A DNA stretch of 64,000 nucleotides. Source: FEN-1219 sp963728995. GTDB taxonomy: Bacteria; Pseudomonadota; Gammaproteobacteria; Steroidobacterales; Rariloculaceae. A program made the position numbers and the translations under genes. Of this stretch, positions 8,305 through 17,409 are shown one piece after another (position 1 is the stretch's first letter; every line of letters starts with the position of its first letter). The stretch spans positions 372,001 to 436,000 of the forward strand of contig CAVSMD010000006.1 of NCBI GenBank assembly GCA_963728995.1. The letters run 5' to 3'. Under the pieces are notes generated by a model. It saw nothing but the letters and a program-made list of their open reading frames with translations. It did not search any database and was not told the DNA's origin.

Positions 8305-10241
8305 TCGCGCAGCTCGGGGCGATTCCGGAACTGATCGAGCGCCTCGGGGTTGGCGAGCGCGTCGCGATTGCCGATCGGCCGGCCGTGGATCGTGTCGCGC
8401 ACCGCGATCTCGACGATCTTGCCGTTCATCGTCCGCGGGATGTCGGTGACGGCGAGAATTTTGGCAGGCACGTGCCGCGGGCTCGCGCGGCGCCGGATCT
8501 CCTCGCGCAAGCGCCGCTCGAGCGCGGCGTCGAGCGCGTGTCGCGGCTGGAGCCTTACGAACAGCACGACGCGCGTATCGTCGCCCCATTCCTGGCCGAC
8601 GACGATGCTCTCGGCGATCTCCGGAAATTGCTCGACGATGCGATAGATCTCGGCCGTGCCGATTCGCACGCCGCCCGGATTCAGCACGGCGTCGGAGCGG
8701 CCATAGATGATCACGCCGTCATGCGCCGTGAGCTCTGCGTAGTCGCCGTGGTGCCAGACGTTCGGAAATCGCTCGAAGTACGCGGCGTGGTACTTGCGGC
8801 CTTCCGGATCGTTCCAGAAGCCGACGGGCATCGACGGAAACGGCGCCGTGCAGACCAGCTCGCCCTTGTGCCCGCGGAGCGGGCGACCGTCCGCAGAGAA
8901 GATCTCCACCTTCATGCCGAGGCCGCGGCACTGCAGCTCGCCGCGATACACGGGCAGCAACGGGTTACCGAGCGCAAAGCACGAGATCAGATCCGTGCCG
9001 CCGGCGATCGATGCGAGCTGCACGTCGCGTTTCACGTGCTCGTACACGAAGTCGAAGCTCGACGGCGCCAACGGCGAGCCGGTGGAGAGAATGCTGCGCA
9101 ATGCGGGCAGAGCATGCCGATCGAGCGGTCGATAGCCCGACTTCTCGAGCGCGGTCAGGTATTTCGCGCTGGTGCCGAAGACGGCGACGTGCTCGTTCTC
9201 GGCGAGCCGCCACAGCACGCCGGGGTCCGGCTGCAGAGGGGCGCCCTCGTACAGCACCAGCGTGGCGCCGGATGCCAGCGAGGAGACGAGCCAGTGCCAC
9301 ATCATCCAGCCACACGTCGTGAAGTAGAACACGACGTCTCCCGGTCGAATGTCGGTGTGCAGCACGTGCTCCTTGCGGTGCTGCAGCAGCGTTCCGCCGA
9401 CGCCATGCACGATGCACTTCGGCGCGCCGGTCGTTCCGGAGGAATAGAGTATGTACAGCGGATCGTCGAACGCCACCGGCGAGAACCACAGCTCGCTCGG
9501 TTGCCGGATCAGCTCCTCGTAGCGCAGTGCGCCCGGGATCGCGGTGGTGTCGGGTTCGTTGCCGAGATACGGGGCCACGATGACGGCGCGTAGCGTCGGC
9601 AGGCGCGCCGCGATCGCGCGCAACGCCGGCAGCGAATCGATGCTCTTGCCGTTGTAGAAGTAGCCGTCGGTCGCAAACAGCACCTTGGGCTCGATCTGCC
9701 CGAAGCGATCGAGCACGGCATCCACGCCGAAATCCGGCGAGCAAGCCGACCACACCGCGCCGAGGCTCGCCGTCGCGAGCATGGCGACGATGGTCTCCGG
9801 GCGATTCGCGATGAAGCCCGCCACGCGATCGCCTCTGCCGACGCCGAGCGCGCGAAGGCCGGCGGCGACGCTCGCGACCTGTGCCCGCAACTGCTGCCAG
9901 CCGAGCTCGAAGCGCTCGCCTCGCTCGTCGGCGAACACGATGGCCGGGCCGTCACGGTCGGGCGCCAAGAGGTTCGCCGCGAAGTTCAGCGTGGCGCCCT
10001 CGAACCAGCGTGCGCCCGGCATGCGATCGAGATCGCGGACCACCGTCGTGTAACCGGTGGCGGAGCGAATGCCGCAGAACTCCCACACGGCTCCCCAGAA
10101 CTCCGCAGGCGCGCCAATGCTCCAGGCGTAGAGCGCGGCGTAATCGTCGCCCGCGAGTCGCGCACGGTTCGCCATGAGGAAGCGCCGCATGTTGCTCGCG
10201 GCGCTGCGTGGAGCAGAGGGCTGCCAGATCGGTTCAGTCAC
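8301..10241 (-). CDS. acetoacetyl-CoA synthetase
   Basis: ANL-superfamily ligase of 646 residues that activates acetoacetate with ATP and CoA. The P-loop signature is LYILYSSGTTGAPKCIVHG, the adenylate-binding motif is TTCGWMMWHW, and the C-terminal lysine region is DIPRTMNGKIVEIAV. The N-terminal ACAS extension (residues 1-70, ending FWGAVWEFCGI) and the AACS-specific LASIAGGTDLISCF segment favour acetoacetyl-CoA over acetyl-CoA synthetase. The start is GTG. The frame is intact and the gene overlaps zapE by 4 bases. Confidence 0.9.
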   Translation of the reverse strand: MTEPIWQPSAPRSAASNMRRFLMANRARLAGDDYAALYAWSIGAPAEFWGAVWEFCGIRSATGYTTVVRDLDRMPGARWFEGATLNFAANLLAPDRDGPAIVFADERGERFELGWQQLRAQVASVAAGLRALGVGRGDRVAGFIANRPETIVAMLATASLGAVWSACSPDFGVDAVLDRFGQIEPKVLFATDGYFYNGKSIDSLPALRAIAARLPTLRAVIVAPYLGNEPDTTAIPGALRYEELIRQPSELWFSPVAFDDPLYILYSSGTTGAPKCIVHGVGGTLLQHRKEHVLHTDIRPGDVVFYFTTCGWMMWHWLVSSLASGATLVLYEGAPLQPDPGVLWRLAENEHVAVFGTSAKYLTALEKSGYRPLDRHALPALRSILSTGSPLAPSSFDFVYEHVKRDVQLASIAGGTDLISCFALGNPLLPVYRGELQCRGLGMKVEIFSADGRPLRGHKGELVCTAPFPSMPVGFWNDPEGRKYHAAYFERFPNVWHHGDYAELTAHDGVIIYGRSDAVLNPGGVRIGTAEIYRIVEQFPEIAESIVVGQEWGDDTRVVLFVRLQPRHALDAALERRLREEIRRRASPRHVPAKILAVTDIPRTMNGKIVEIAVRDTIHGRPIGNRDALANPEALDQFRNRPELRE

Positions 10242-10331
10242 GGATGTCGAGCGGTATTGGCCAACGGCCGGAGCGGAATCGCGATGTTACAATGCGCCGC
10301 CATTTCCCGCCTGCCGGCCAATTCGCAATAC

Positions 10332-11984
10332 ATGTCGCGCGAGAGCATGGAATTCGACGTCGTCGTGGTCGGTGCCGGGCCTGCCGGTCTCGCCACGGCA
10401 TGTCGTTTGGCGCAGCTCGCGCACGAAGCCCGGCGAGAGATTTCGATTTGCGTGGTCGAAAAGGGCTCCGCCGTCGGCGCACACATCATGTCCGGGGCCG
10501 TGTTCGATACACGGCCGCTCGACGAGCTGTTTCCGGATTGGCGCGAGCGCGGCGCGCCCGTCGAGACCGAGGTGACGACCGACGAGCTGCACTGGCTGCG
10601 CGACGGCGAGCGAAACGTGCCCGTGGAGGAGCGCTGGATACCGCGCGCGTTGCAGAACACGGGTCACCACATCATCAGTCTCGGCGACCTGTGTCGCTGG
10701 CTCGGTGAGCAGGCCGAGGCACTCGGGTGCAACGTGTTGCCCGGCTTCGCCGCGGTCGATGTGCTGTACGACAGTGGTCGGGTAACCGGCGTCGTGACGG
10801 GCGACATGGGCGTGGCGCGCGACGGCACGATGAAGCCGAATTTCCAGAACGGCTACGAGCTGCGGAGTCGCTATACGGTGTTCGCCGAAGGCTGCCGAGG
10901 GCACCTCGGACGGCGGCTCGAGGCGCGGTTCGATCTGCGCGCCGGCGCGGACCCGCAGCACTACGGCATCGGCTTCAAGGAGATCTGGCAGATCGATCCC
11001 GGTAAGCACCGCGCCGGCGCCGTGCTGCATACGGTGGGTTGGCCGCTCGGCTTCAATCAGGACGGCGGCGGTTTCGTGTATCACGCGAGTGGCAGCCGTT
11101 TGTATCTGGGCCTCATCCGCTCGCTCGCGTACCGTAACCCGCATCTCGATCCGTACGCGGAGTTTCAGCGCTGGAAGCGCCACCCGTTGATCCGCGAGCT
11201 CCTGATCGGCGGCGAGCGCCTCTCCTACGGCGCGCGCGCCGTGAACAAGGGTGGGCTCCAGTCGCTACCGCGCCTGGACGTGCCCGGCGGATTGCTGGTG
11301 GGCTGCGAGGCGGGCTTCCTGAATCCCGCGAAGATCAAAGGCTCGCACACCGCGATGAAGAGCGGCATGCTGGCCGCCGAGACGATCTTCGTAGCGCTCG
11401 GCCAGAGCGGCGCCGTCGCCGACGCCGAGCTCGGCCGTTACTCCGAGCGCGTCCGCGGCTCGTGGATTTTCGACGAGCTGTACTTCGGCAGGAATTTCAG
11501 CCCCGGCATCGCGAGATTCGGCCCGTTGCTCGGTGGGGCGCTCGCGTACCTCGAGCAGAACGTGCTCGACGGACGCTCGCCGCTGACTTTGCGGAACCGG
11601 ACGCCGGATCACGCGCGCCTGCGCAGAGCCTCGCGCGCGCGGCGCATCAGCTATCCGCCGCCGGACGGCGTGGTGTCGTTCGATAGGCCGAGCTCGGTGT
11701 TCCTGGCGAGCACGGCGCACGAGGAGAATCAGCCTTGTCATCTCGAGCTCGGCGACGCGAGGGTGCCGGTGGCGGTGAATCTGCCGCGATATGCGGAGCC
11801 GGCGCAGCGTTACTGCCCGGCGGGCGTGTACGAGGTGGTGCGCGACGAGCGCGGCGCGCCGCAGTTTCGGATCAACGCGGCGAACTGCGTGCACTGCAAG
11901 ACCTGCGACATCAAGGACCCGGCTCAGAACATCACGTGGGTTCCGCCCGAAGGGGGCAGCGGCCCGAACTACTCCGGAATGTAG
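10332..11984 (+). CDS. electron transfer flavoprotein-ubiquinone oxidoreductase
   Basis: Membrane-associated FAD and 4Fe-4S enzyme passing electrons from ETF to ubiquinone in beta-oxidation and amino-acid breakdown. The N-terminal FAD motif is VVVVGAGPAGLATACRLAQL. The body contains GFLNPAKIKGSHTAMKSGML, and the C-terminal cluster ligands are CPAGVYE and NCVHCKTCDIKDP. Length is 550 residues, as expected, with no frame break. I prefer ATG 10332 (MSRESMEFDVVVVG) because it places the dinucleotide fold at the usual distance; the frame is open further upstream to 10257. etfAB are not in the window. Confidence 0.93.
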   Translation: MSRESMEFDVVVVGAGPAGLATACRLAQLAHEARREISICVVEKGSAVGAHIMSGAVFDTRPLDELFPDWRERGAPVETEVTTDELHWLRDGERNVPVEERWIPRALQNTGHHIISLGDLCRWLGEQAEALGCNVLPGFAAVDVLYDSGRVTGVVTGDMGVARDGTMKPNFQNGYELRSRYTVFAEGCRGHLGRRLEARFDLRAGADPQHYGIGFKEIWQIDPGKHRAGAVLHTVGWPLGFNQDGGGFVYHASGSRLYLGLIRSLAYRNPHLDPYAEFQRWKRHPLIRELLIGGERLSYGARAVNKGGLQSLPRLDVPGGLLVGCEAGFLNPAKIKGSHTAMKSGMLAAETIFVALGQSGAVADAELGRYSERVRGSWIFDELYFGRNFSPGIARFGPLLGGALAYLEQNVLDGRSPLTLRNRTPDHARLRRASRARRISYPPPDGVVSFDRPSSVFLASTAHEENQPCHLELGDARVPVAVNLPRYAEPAQRYCPAGVYEVVRDERGAPQFRINAANCVHCKTCDIKDPAQNITWVPPEGGSGPNYSGM

Positions 11985-12006
11985 CGCCGCGTGGGGCGCC
12001 TCGCAG

Positions 12007-12140
12007 CGTCTCGCGGCGGGCTGGCGCCGTGGGCACCCATTCGGCACCGCTGCAAGTACATCCCTGTAGGCTGCGGCGGCGCCATCCATGGCGCCGACGC
12101 TGCCGAATGGATGCCCACGGCGCCAGCCCGCCGCGAGACG
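12007..12140. repeat. 40-bp inverted repeat with inner hairpins
   Basis: Arms at 12007-12046 and 12101-12140 match as reverse complements at 39 of 40 positions. The 54-base centre itself holds an 8-bp stem around ATCC... at 12078-12095. It lies between the convergent ETF-QO and acyltransferase genes, so it would fold into a long cruciform or transcript hairpin covering both gene ends. There is no T-tract. It could be a bidirectional transcription stop, a REP/ERIC-type dispersed element or a MITE remnant; copy number elsewhere in the genome would decide. Confidence 0.85.
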
Positions 12141-12158
12141 TTCGAGCGGCAGCGCAGG

Positions 12159-12887
12159 CTACGATTTCTCCGCCGCGAGGTCGGGCTCCTCGAGGTAGTC
12201 GAGCATCGCCTGGCGGGTCAGGCGCATCAGGGTTTGCGCCGTCGACTGGTCAGTGCTCGGCACGGGATCGCAGATGCGGATTCGCAGCGGGCCGGGGGCC
12301 GGCAAGAGGTGACCGGCCGGCAACTTGTGCCGCGCGCCGTGGATCACGACCGGGACGACGGGCAGCCTGGCCCGGGTCGCCGCGCTGAAGGCGCCGAGCT
12401 GGAACGGCTTCAAGCCGGGCGATGCGTCGAACGTCCCCTCGGGAAAGAAGCCGAGCGCATCGCCGTTGCGCGCCTGACCGAGCAGCGTGCGCGCGATGCG
12501 CTGCCGATCGCCGGGATCGGCACGGTCGACGAAGGCGGAGCCGAGCCGCCGCAGGATGTACCCCGCGATCGGGACGCGTTTCATCTGCTGCTTGATGAGG
12601 TAGGTGAACCCGGGCGGAAGGGCGGCGGTCAATATGATGCCGTCCAGGTAGCTCGAGTGATTCGCGACGACGATGCACGGATAGTGGGGCTCGATCGCGC
12701 TGCCCTCGACCCGGACCGGACTGCCGATTGCGGCGAAGAACAGCTGCGATGCGCTGCGGGCGATCGCGCGCCGCCGGCGCAGGCCCGGCGTCACCGCCAG
12801 CAGCAGGCAGGTGGGGATCGCGATGGCGAGCAGCGCGAGCCAGGCGTAGCTGCCGTAGCAGGCTCGCGCCAGACCGGGGCTGCTCAC
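12159..12887 (-). CDS. 1-acyl-sn-glycerol-3-phosphate acyltransferase family protein
   Basis: PlsC-like membrane acyltransferase with one N-terminal hydrophobic segment (SYAWLALLAIAIPTCLLLAV) followed by the acyltransferase domain: NHSSYLDG (HX4D, catalytic), a central GSAFVDRADPGDRQR segment, FFPEGTFDASPG (acceptor binding) and VPVVIHGARHKLP. It transfers an acyl chain to lysophosphatidic acid or a similar acceptor. No ATG is available: GTG 12887 starts just before the membrane helix, while a TTG at 12917 would add ten Arg/Pro-rich residues. Neither has a strong ribosome-binding site. Confidence 0.82.
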   Translation of the reverse strand: MSSPGLARACYGSYAWLALLAIAIPTCLLLAVTPGLRRRRAIARSASQLFFAAIGSPVRVEGSAIEPHYPCIVVANHSSYLDGIILTAALPPGFTYLIKQQMKRVPIAGYILRRLGSAFVDRADPGDRQRIARTLLGQARNGDALGFFPEGTFDASPGLKPFQLGAFSAATRARLPVVPVVIHGARHKLPAGHLLPAPGPLRIRICDPVPSTDQSTAQTLMRLTRQAMLDYLEEPDLAAEKS

Positions 12888-13216
12888 AGCAGGTCGCCGG
12901 GGCGCCAACCCGCGCAAGTCCGTGCGGCGATAGCGTTTATGTCAAAGCGGCCGTCGTCGGGCGGCGACACTCGAAACACTTTTTTGGCCACCTTCTGTGA
13001 CACGGTTCTCTTTATGTTAATGCTCGCACCCTTCTGTGAAGGCGGTCACGCAGGCGGGCAGGGGGCTCACGCATACTCGGTTCACTGTGGCGTTCAGGAC
13101 GAGTGCCGGAGTGTGTGTATAACGTGCTGAATCGTATACGAGATTCTGCTAACCACGCGACTGCATTCTAAGCAATGGCGCATAACTTTTTGCACAACGG
13201 TCCGGCTCCGGCAGGT
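12888..13216. other. divergent intergenic spacer upstream of xerD
   Basis: This spacer separates the leftward acyltransferase from rightward xerD and is visibly richer in A/T than the genes around it (for example the run of six T near 12980). It should hold promoters for both genes. I see no convincing -35/-10 pair, RNA gene or open frame with family similarity in it. Confidence 0.4.
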
Positions 13217-14119
13217 ATGAGTTTACCCGGCGATCCGAAGGTGCTCATCGACCGCTTCCTCGATGCTATCTGGATGGAGCGCGGGTTGTCGGAGAACACG
13301 CTCGGTGCCTACCGGGCCGATTTGCTGGCGCTGAACCAGCGCCTCACGTCCCGGGGCGTCGAGCTCGCGCGTGCTGCTCGCGCCGACGTCCTCGATTACA
13401 TCGCCTGGCGCGTCGAATCCGGTGCGAAACCGCGGTCCACGGCGCGCCAGCTATCGAGCTTCCGCCGCTTCTATCGGTATCTGCTCCGCGAGGGCCTGCT
13501 CGGCGAGGACCCGACGGCGCAGATCGCCATGCCGAAGATCGGCCGCGCACTGCCGCAATCGTTGACCGAGGAAGAGGTCGAGGCGTTGCTGGCCGCCCCC
13601 GTGGTGGGCGAGCCCCTCGGGCACCGCGACCGGGCCATGCTCGAGGTGCTGTACGCCACCGGCGTGCGGGTGTCCGAGCTGATCAACCTGAAGATGAGCC
13701 AGGTCAACCTGAACCAAGGCGTGATCCGGATCGTCGGCAAGGGCGACCGCGAGCGCCTGATCCCCATGGGCGACGAGGCCCAGGACTGGGTCAAGGAGTT
13801 CGTGAACGGTCCGCGCGTCGAGATTCTGCTCGAGCGCCAGACCGACTACCTGTTCCCGACACGCCGCGGCGACCGCATGACGCGCCAGGCCTTCTGGCAC
13901 ATCATCAAGCGCTACGCGAAGAAGGCCGGCGTGAAGAAGAAGCTGTCCCCGCATACGGTGCGGCACGCTTTCGCCACTCATTTGCTGAACAACGGCGCCG
14001 ATTTGCGGGTAGTCCAGCTGCTACTCGGCCACAGCGACGTCTCGACGACCCAGATCTACACGCACGTCGCGCGCGAGCGCATGAAAGAGCTGCACGGCCG
14101 GCACCATCCGCGCGGCTGA
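13217..14119 (+). CDS. xerD: site-specific tyrosine recombinase XerD
   Basis: Chromosome-dimer resolving recombinase acting with XerC at dif. The 300-residue product has the SAM-like N-terminal DNA-binding domain (DRFLDAIWMERGLSENTLGA) and the catalytic domain with Arg in TGVRVSELINL, Lys in GKGDRERLIP, HxxR in SPHTVRHAFATHLL, and the His and nucleophilic Tyr in LLGHSDVSTTQIYTHV. ATG 13217 gives the canonical XerD N-terminus; an in-frame ATG at 13175 would add 14 residues. dsbC follows, an order common in gammaproteobacteria, which argues for chromosomal XerD and against a mobile integrase. Confidence 0.93.
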   Translation: MSLPGDPKVLIDRFLDAIWMERGLSENTLGAYRADLLALNQRLTSRGVELARAARADVLDYIAWRVESGAKPRSTARQLSSFRRFYRYLLREGLLGEDPTAQIAMPKIGRALPQSLTEEEVEALLAAPVVGEPLGHRDRAMLEVLYATGVRVSELINLKMSQVNLNQGVIRIVGKGDRERLIPMGDEAQDWVKEFVNGPRVEILLERQTDYLFPTRRGDRMTRQAFWHIIKRYAKKAGVKKKLSPHTVRHAFATHLLNNGADLRVVQLLLGHSDVSTTQIYTHVARERMKELHGRHHPRG

Positions 14120-14200
14120 ACCGGCGCTGTCGGCGGCGGTCTTTATTGGTAGAATCCTCTTCAACGGTCGTCGCGCTTCCTGCCGACTAGGAGACTGCCC

Positions 14201-14950
14201 GTGCAGAACTACCGCCCCCTGATCATCCTGAGTCTTCTGCCTCTCGGCCTCGTGGCCGTGGGCGCCAGCTCCGCGGAGCTCAGCAAGGAGCAGCTGGCCG
14301 GCCAGCTGAACGGCATCGAGGTCAAGGACATCAGCGAGTCGCCGGTGCCGGGGGTCTATCAGGTGGCCGTGGGCTCGAACGTCGCCTACGTCACGACGGA
14401 TGGTCGCTACATCATCCGCGGCGACATCTACGACGCGAAGACCAGTACCAACATCACGGAAGAGCAGCGCTCGAAGGCCCGCGTCGCGATGCTGGACAGC
14501 GTCGACCCGGCCAGCATGATCGTCTTCAAGCCGGCCGACGGTAAGGTCAAGCACACGATTACCGTGTTCACCGACGTCGACTGCGGCTATTGCCGACAAT
14601 TCCACCGCGAGATCGACAAGGTCACCGCGCTTGGCATCGAGGTGCATTACCTGTCGTTCCCGCGCACCGGCCCGAACACCGAGTCGTGGACCAAAGCCGA
14701 GCACGTGTGGTGCTCCGCCGATCGCAACGCGGCGCTCACGCGCGCGAAGCTCGGCGGCGAGGTTCCCGGCAAGTCGTGCGCCAATGCTCCGGTCGAGTCG
14801 CATTACAATCTCGGCCAGCGAATCGGCGTGCGCGGCACCCCGGCCATCTTCTCGGACACGGGTGAGCTGATCGGCGGTTACCTGCCGCCGAAGACGCTCG
14901 CCAAGATCCTCGACGACCCGAACGCCGTCATCGACGCAGACGAAGAATAG
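14201..14950 (+). CDS. dsbC: thiol:disulfide interchange protein DsbC
   Basis: Periplasmic disulfide isomerase, 249 residues with GTG start preceded by AGGAGA. A signal peptide (IILSLLPLGLVAVGASSA) is followed by the N-terminal dimerisation domain (GIEVKDISESPVPGVYQVAV) and a thioredoxin-fold domain with the CxxC motif in TDVDCGYCRQFH and the cis-Pro loop RGTPAIFSD. The second cysteine pair (WCSADRN ... SCANAP) is also present. It follows xerD by 80 bases. Confidence 0.93.
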   Translation: MQNYRPLIILSLLPLGLVAVGASSAELSKEQLAGQLNGIEVKDISESPVPGVYQVAVGSNVAYVTTDGRYIIRGDIYDAKTSTNITEEQRSKARVAMLDSVDPASMIVFKPADGKVKHTITVFTDVDCGYCRQFHREIDKVTALGIEVHYLSFPRTGPNTESWTKAEHVWCSADRNAALTRAKLGGEVPGKSCANAPVESHYNLGQRIGVRGTPAIFSDTGELIGGYLPPKTLAKILDDPNAVIDADEE

Positions 14951-14968
14951 CGGCCGCCGCGCTGCTCC

Positions 14969-15700
14969 ATGGAGTGGCTGTCGTCGCCCGAGGCGTGGAT
15001 CGCGCTGACGACACTGACGGCGCTCGAGATCGTCCTCGGCGTCGACAACATCATCTTCATCAGTATTCTCGTCGGGCGTTTGCCGCCGGCGCAGCGGCCG
15101 CGCGGACGGATTCTGGGGCTCACGCTCGCCATGGGCACGCGCATCCTGCTGCTGCTGGTCCTGACCTGGATCATGCGGCTGCAGGCTACGCTGTTCACGG
15201 CCTTCGGCGTCGACATCTCGGGTCGCGATCTGATCCTGATCGGCGGCGGCCTGTTCCTGCTGGCGAAGGCCACGCTCGAGATTCACTCGAGCCTCGAGGC
15301 GGCGGAGCAGGAGGCGCACGAAGCCCGGCACGCCGGCTTCATCAGCGTGATCGTGCAGATCGGGCTCATCGACATCGTGTTCTCGCTGGACTCGGTGATC
15401 ACGGCGGTGGGTCTCGCCAACGACCTGATCGTGATGATCATCGCCATCGTCATCGCCGTGGGCGTGATGATGTTCGCGGCCGGCGCGATCGGGAAATTCG
15501 TCGACGAGCACCCGACGATCAAGATGCTGGCGCTCTCGTTCCTGGTGCTGATCGGCGTGGCGCTGATCGCCGAGGGCGCTGACGTGCATTTGCCGAAGAG
15601 CTACATTTACTTCGCGATGGCGTTCTCCGTCGTCGTGGAGATGCTGAATCTACGCATACGCCGCGGCCGTAGTCCGGTGGCGCTGAAGAAGAAGAGCTGA
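14969..15700 (+). CDS. TerC family integral membrane protein
   Basis: Inner-membrane protein of 243 residues with about seven hydrophobic helices. Two inverted-repeat metal-site motifs are visible: EIVLGVDNIIFISIL near residue 20 and DIVFSLDSVITAVG in the second half, each with conserved acidic residues. TerC/Alx-type proteins export manganese or are linked to tellurium resistance and metalation of exported enzymes. It follows dsbC by 18 bases and may be cotranscribed. The exact ion is not decidable. Confidence 0.88.
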   Translation: MEWLSSPEAWIALTTLTALEIVLGVDNIIFISILVGRLPPAQRPRGRILGLTLAMGTRILLLLVLTWIMRLQATLFTAFGVDISGRDLILIGGGLFLLAKATLEIHSSLEAAEQEAHEARHAGFISVIVQIGLIDIVFSLDSVITAVGLANDLIVMIIAIVIAVGVMMFAAGAIGKFVDEHPTIKMLALSFLVLIGVALIAEGADVHLPKSYIYFAMAFSVVVEMLNLRIRRGRSPVALKKKS

Positions 15701-15706
15701 GGGGAT

Positions 15707-15721
15707 GCGACCGTCGGTCGC
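15707..15721 (+). terminator. short GC hairpin after terC
   Basis: A perfect 6-bp stem (GCGACC/GGTCGC) with a 3-base loop lies 6 bases beyond the terC stop. No T-run follows, so as a Rho-independent terminator it is weak; it may be an mRNA-end or pausing structure before the doxX-like gene. Confidence 0.3.
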
Positions 15722-15735
15722 GTAAAGGGGGATCG

Positions 15736-16114
15736 ATGAGCGGGGCAGCGTTCGACCTGACGAACGGCGCGAACATTCTGCGGATCGTGTGCGGGCTCTT
15801 TCTGCTGCCGCACCTGGTCGTGAAGTTCCGCAATCAGGACTTCGTGAAAGGGCTTCATGGACAAGGCCGGCCTGCGGCCGCCGCTGGCATGGCTGTATGC
15901 GTCGTTCGCGGTGGAGATCGTCTCGTCGATCGGTCTGATTCTCGATCTGTACACGCGCTACGTCGCGCTGCTGGCCGGCGTCTTTCTCATCGTCGCGGCC
16001 TGGGCCAGCTGGCGCGTGTCCGCCGGCAAATGGATGTGGAACTTCGGCGGCGCGGAATATCCGTTGTTCTGGGGAATCTGCTGTCTCATCGTCGCGATTC
16101 AGGCTCCGCCTTGA
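15736..16114 (+). CDS. DoxX-like small membrane protein (frame interrupted)
   Basis: A 125-residue membrane protein after removal of one extra A near 15847. The N-terminus (FDLTNGANILRIVCGLFLLP) runs in one frame and continues as MDKAGLRPPLAWLYASFAVE in the next, with four predicted membrane helices and the DoxX-like ending YPLFWGICCLIVAIQ. DoxX/SURF4-like proteins have been tied to quinone-linked or oxidative-stress membrane complexes, but no specific role can be given. It lies between terC and the OsmC-like gene. Confidence 0.7.
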
Positions 16115-16214
16115 GCGGTGAATCTCGGGAGGCGTTCTGACCAGTCAGCCCAGCAACCCACTCCTAGAGGGCGGTAAACCGCTGTTCTTCGGAGCGGCAG
16201 GCGCCGCCGTCCCC

Positions 16215-17333
16215 GTGCCGCCGCCGCTGCGCCTCGGCGACGCGTTACGAGTGGCAGCTCGCTCGCTGAGCCTGATGCAAAAAGAAGCGCTCGTGACGTC
16301 CGCCCGCACGGGCGCCGTTTGGCGGCTCGCGAGCGACGAGGGCGCGTACCTCGCCGGCCGCGACGCGGCGCCGTGCCCGCTGGCGTTCATGACGACCGGT
16401 ATGGTCACCTCGTTCATGAACGAGATCCTCGTTCTCGCGGAAGGGCGCAACATCGAGCTGCGCGCGATTCGGCTCGTGCAGGACAACTACTACACGATGG
16501 TGGGCTCGGCGCTGAAAGGCACGATGACGGGCGGCGCGAAGGACGTGGAGCTCACGGCCGAGATCGCCAGCGCGGCGGATCACGCAACGCTGATGCAGCT
16601 GGTCGCGGACGCCACGGTGGCTTCGCCCGTGAACGGTCTATTGCGCGGCGCGCAACAGAGCCTGTTCACCTTGACTCACAATGGCCGGGAGATCGCGCCG
16701 GCACGCGCGCGCCGCGTGCGAGGCCCGATCCCGTCGGATCCCGCTGCGCATTTCGACGCCGCGACGCCGGCCGGCGGGGGGTGGTCGGGGCTGATTCGGC
16801 GCGGCGGCATGACGCCGAAAGCCGCGCACTCGGTGACCCTGGCGAACGACAGCCTGGCGGAGCAGCAGAATCGGCTGCTGCATCTGCGCGGCATCTGCAC
16901 GTTGCGCGAGGACGGCGTCAAGGAGATCGAGCAGCAGCTGTTCAATCCCCACGGCTCCATCTTCCGCTTTCTCGGCGACGAAGCGGGGCGCGCGCCCGAT
17001 GCTGCGAGCTACCTTTCGGCCGGCGTCGCGTTTTGCTTCATGACGCAGCTCGGTCGTTACGCGAAAATAGCAAAGAAGACCCTCGAGGGTTGCCGCGTGA
17101 TCCAGGATATGCACTTATCTGCGACCGGCACGGGCGGACCTGGGCGGGCCGATCCGATCGAGACGCATGTGTACCTCGACAGCCGCGAGGACGACGACTT
17201 CGCGCGCGTCGCGCTCGACATGTCGGAGCAGACGTGCTTTCTGCACGCGCTGCTGAAAGCCGATTTGAAGGTGCGTCTGCAGGTACAGGGCTTTTCGGCT
17301 GTGAGCGCCGTGCCGATCGTCGCCACGACGTAG
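16215..17333 (+). CDS. OsmC/Ohr-like protein with two tandem domains
   Basis: About 372 residues. An OsmC-type region spans roughly residues 15-130: ALVTSARTGAVWRLASDEGA, then CPLAFMTTGMVTSFMNEIL at the position of the usual catalytic cysteine region. A second OsmC-like half lies in residues 200-372 with MTQLGRYAKIAKKTLEG and EQTCFLHALLKADLKV. OsmC proteins reduce organic hydroperoxides through paired cysteines. The start is uncertain: the frame is open back to 16122 and a GGGAGG at about 16127 precedes only CTG/GTT codons, so either GTG 16215 or a rare start is used. The double-domain form is uncommon. Confidence 0.65.
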   Translation: MPPPLRLGDALRVAARSLSLMQKEALVTSARTGAVWRLASDEGAYLAGRDAAPCPLAFMTTGMVTSFMNEILVLAEGRNIELRAIRLVQDNYYTMVGSALKGTMTGGAKDVELTAEIASAADHATLMQLVADATVASPVNGLLRGAQQSLFTLTHNGREIAPARARRVRGPIPSDPAAHFDAATPAGGGWSGLIRRGGMTPKAAHSVTLANDSLAEQQNRLLHLRGICTLREDGVKEIEQQLFNPHGSIFRFLGDEAGRAPDAASYLSAGVAFCFMTQLGRYAKIAKKTLEGCRVIQDMHLSATGTGGPGRADPIETHVYLDSREDDDFARVALDMSEQTCFLHALLKADLKVRLQVQGFSAVSAVPIVATT

Positions 17334-17409
17334 CCTCGAATGCTCGCGTTCACCGTGCACACGCGCTCCAGGTAACGCCGGCCGCTCGAATACTGTATGT
17401 TAGGGCTCG

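Noticed and set aside
13217..14119. Tyrosine recombinase as a mark of an integrated element
   Set aside because: Length, motifs and the xerD-dsbC order match chromosomal XerD; no attachment-site duplication or phage genes are near.
14021..15589. A 522-codon minus-strand frame opposite dsbC and terC
   Set aside because: Composition of complementary codons (HH, DD, QQ runs) and full overlap with two recognised genes show it is a shadow.
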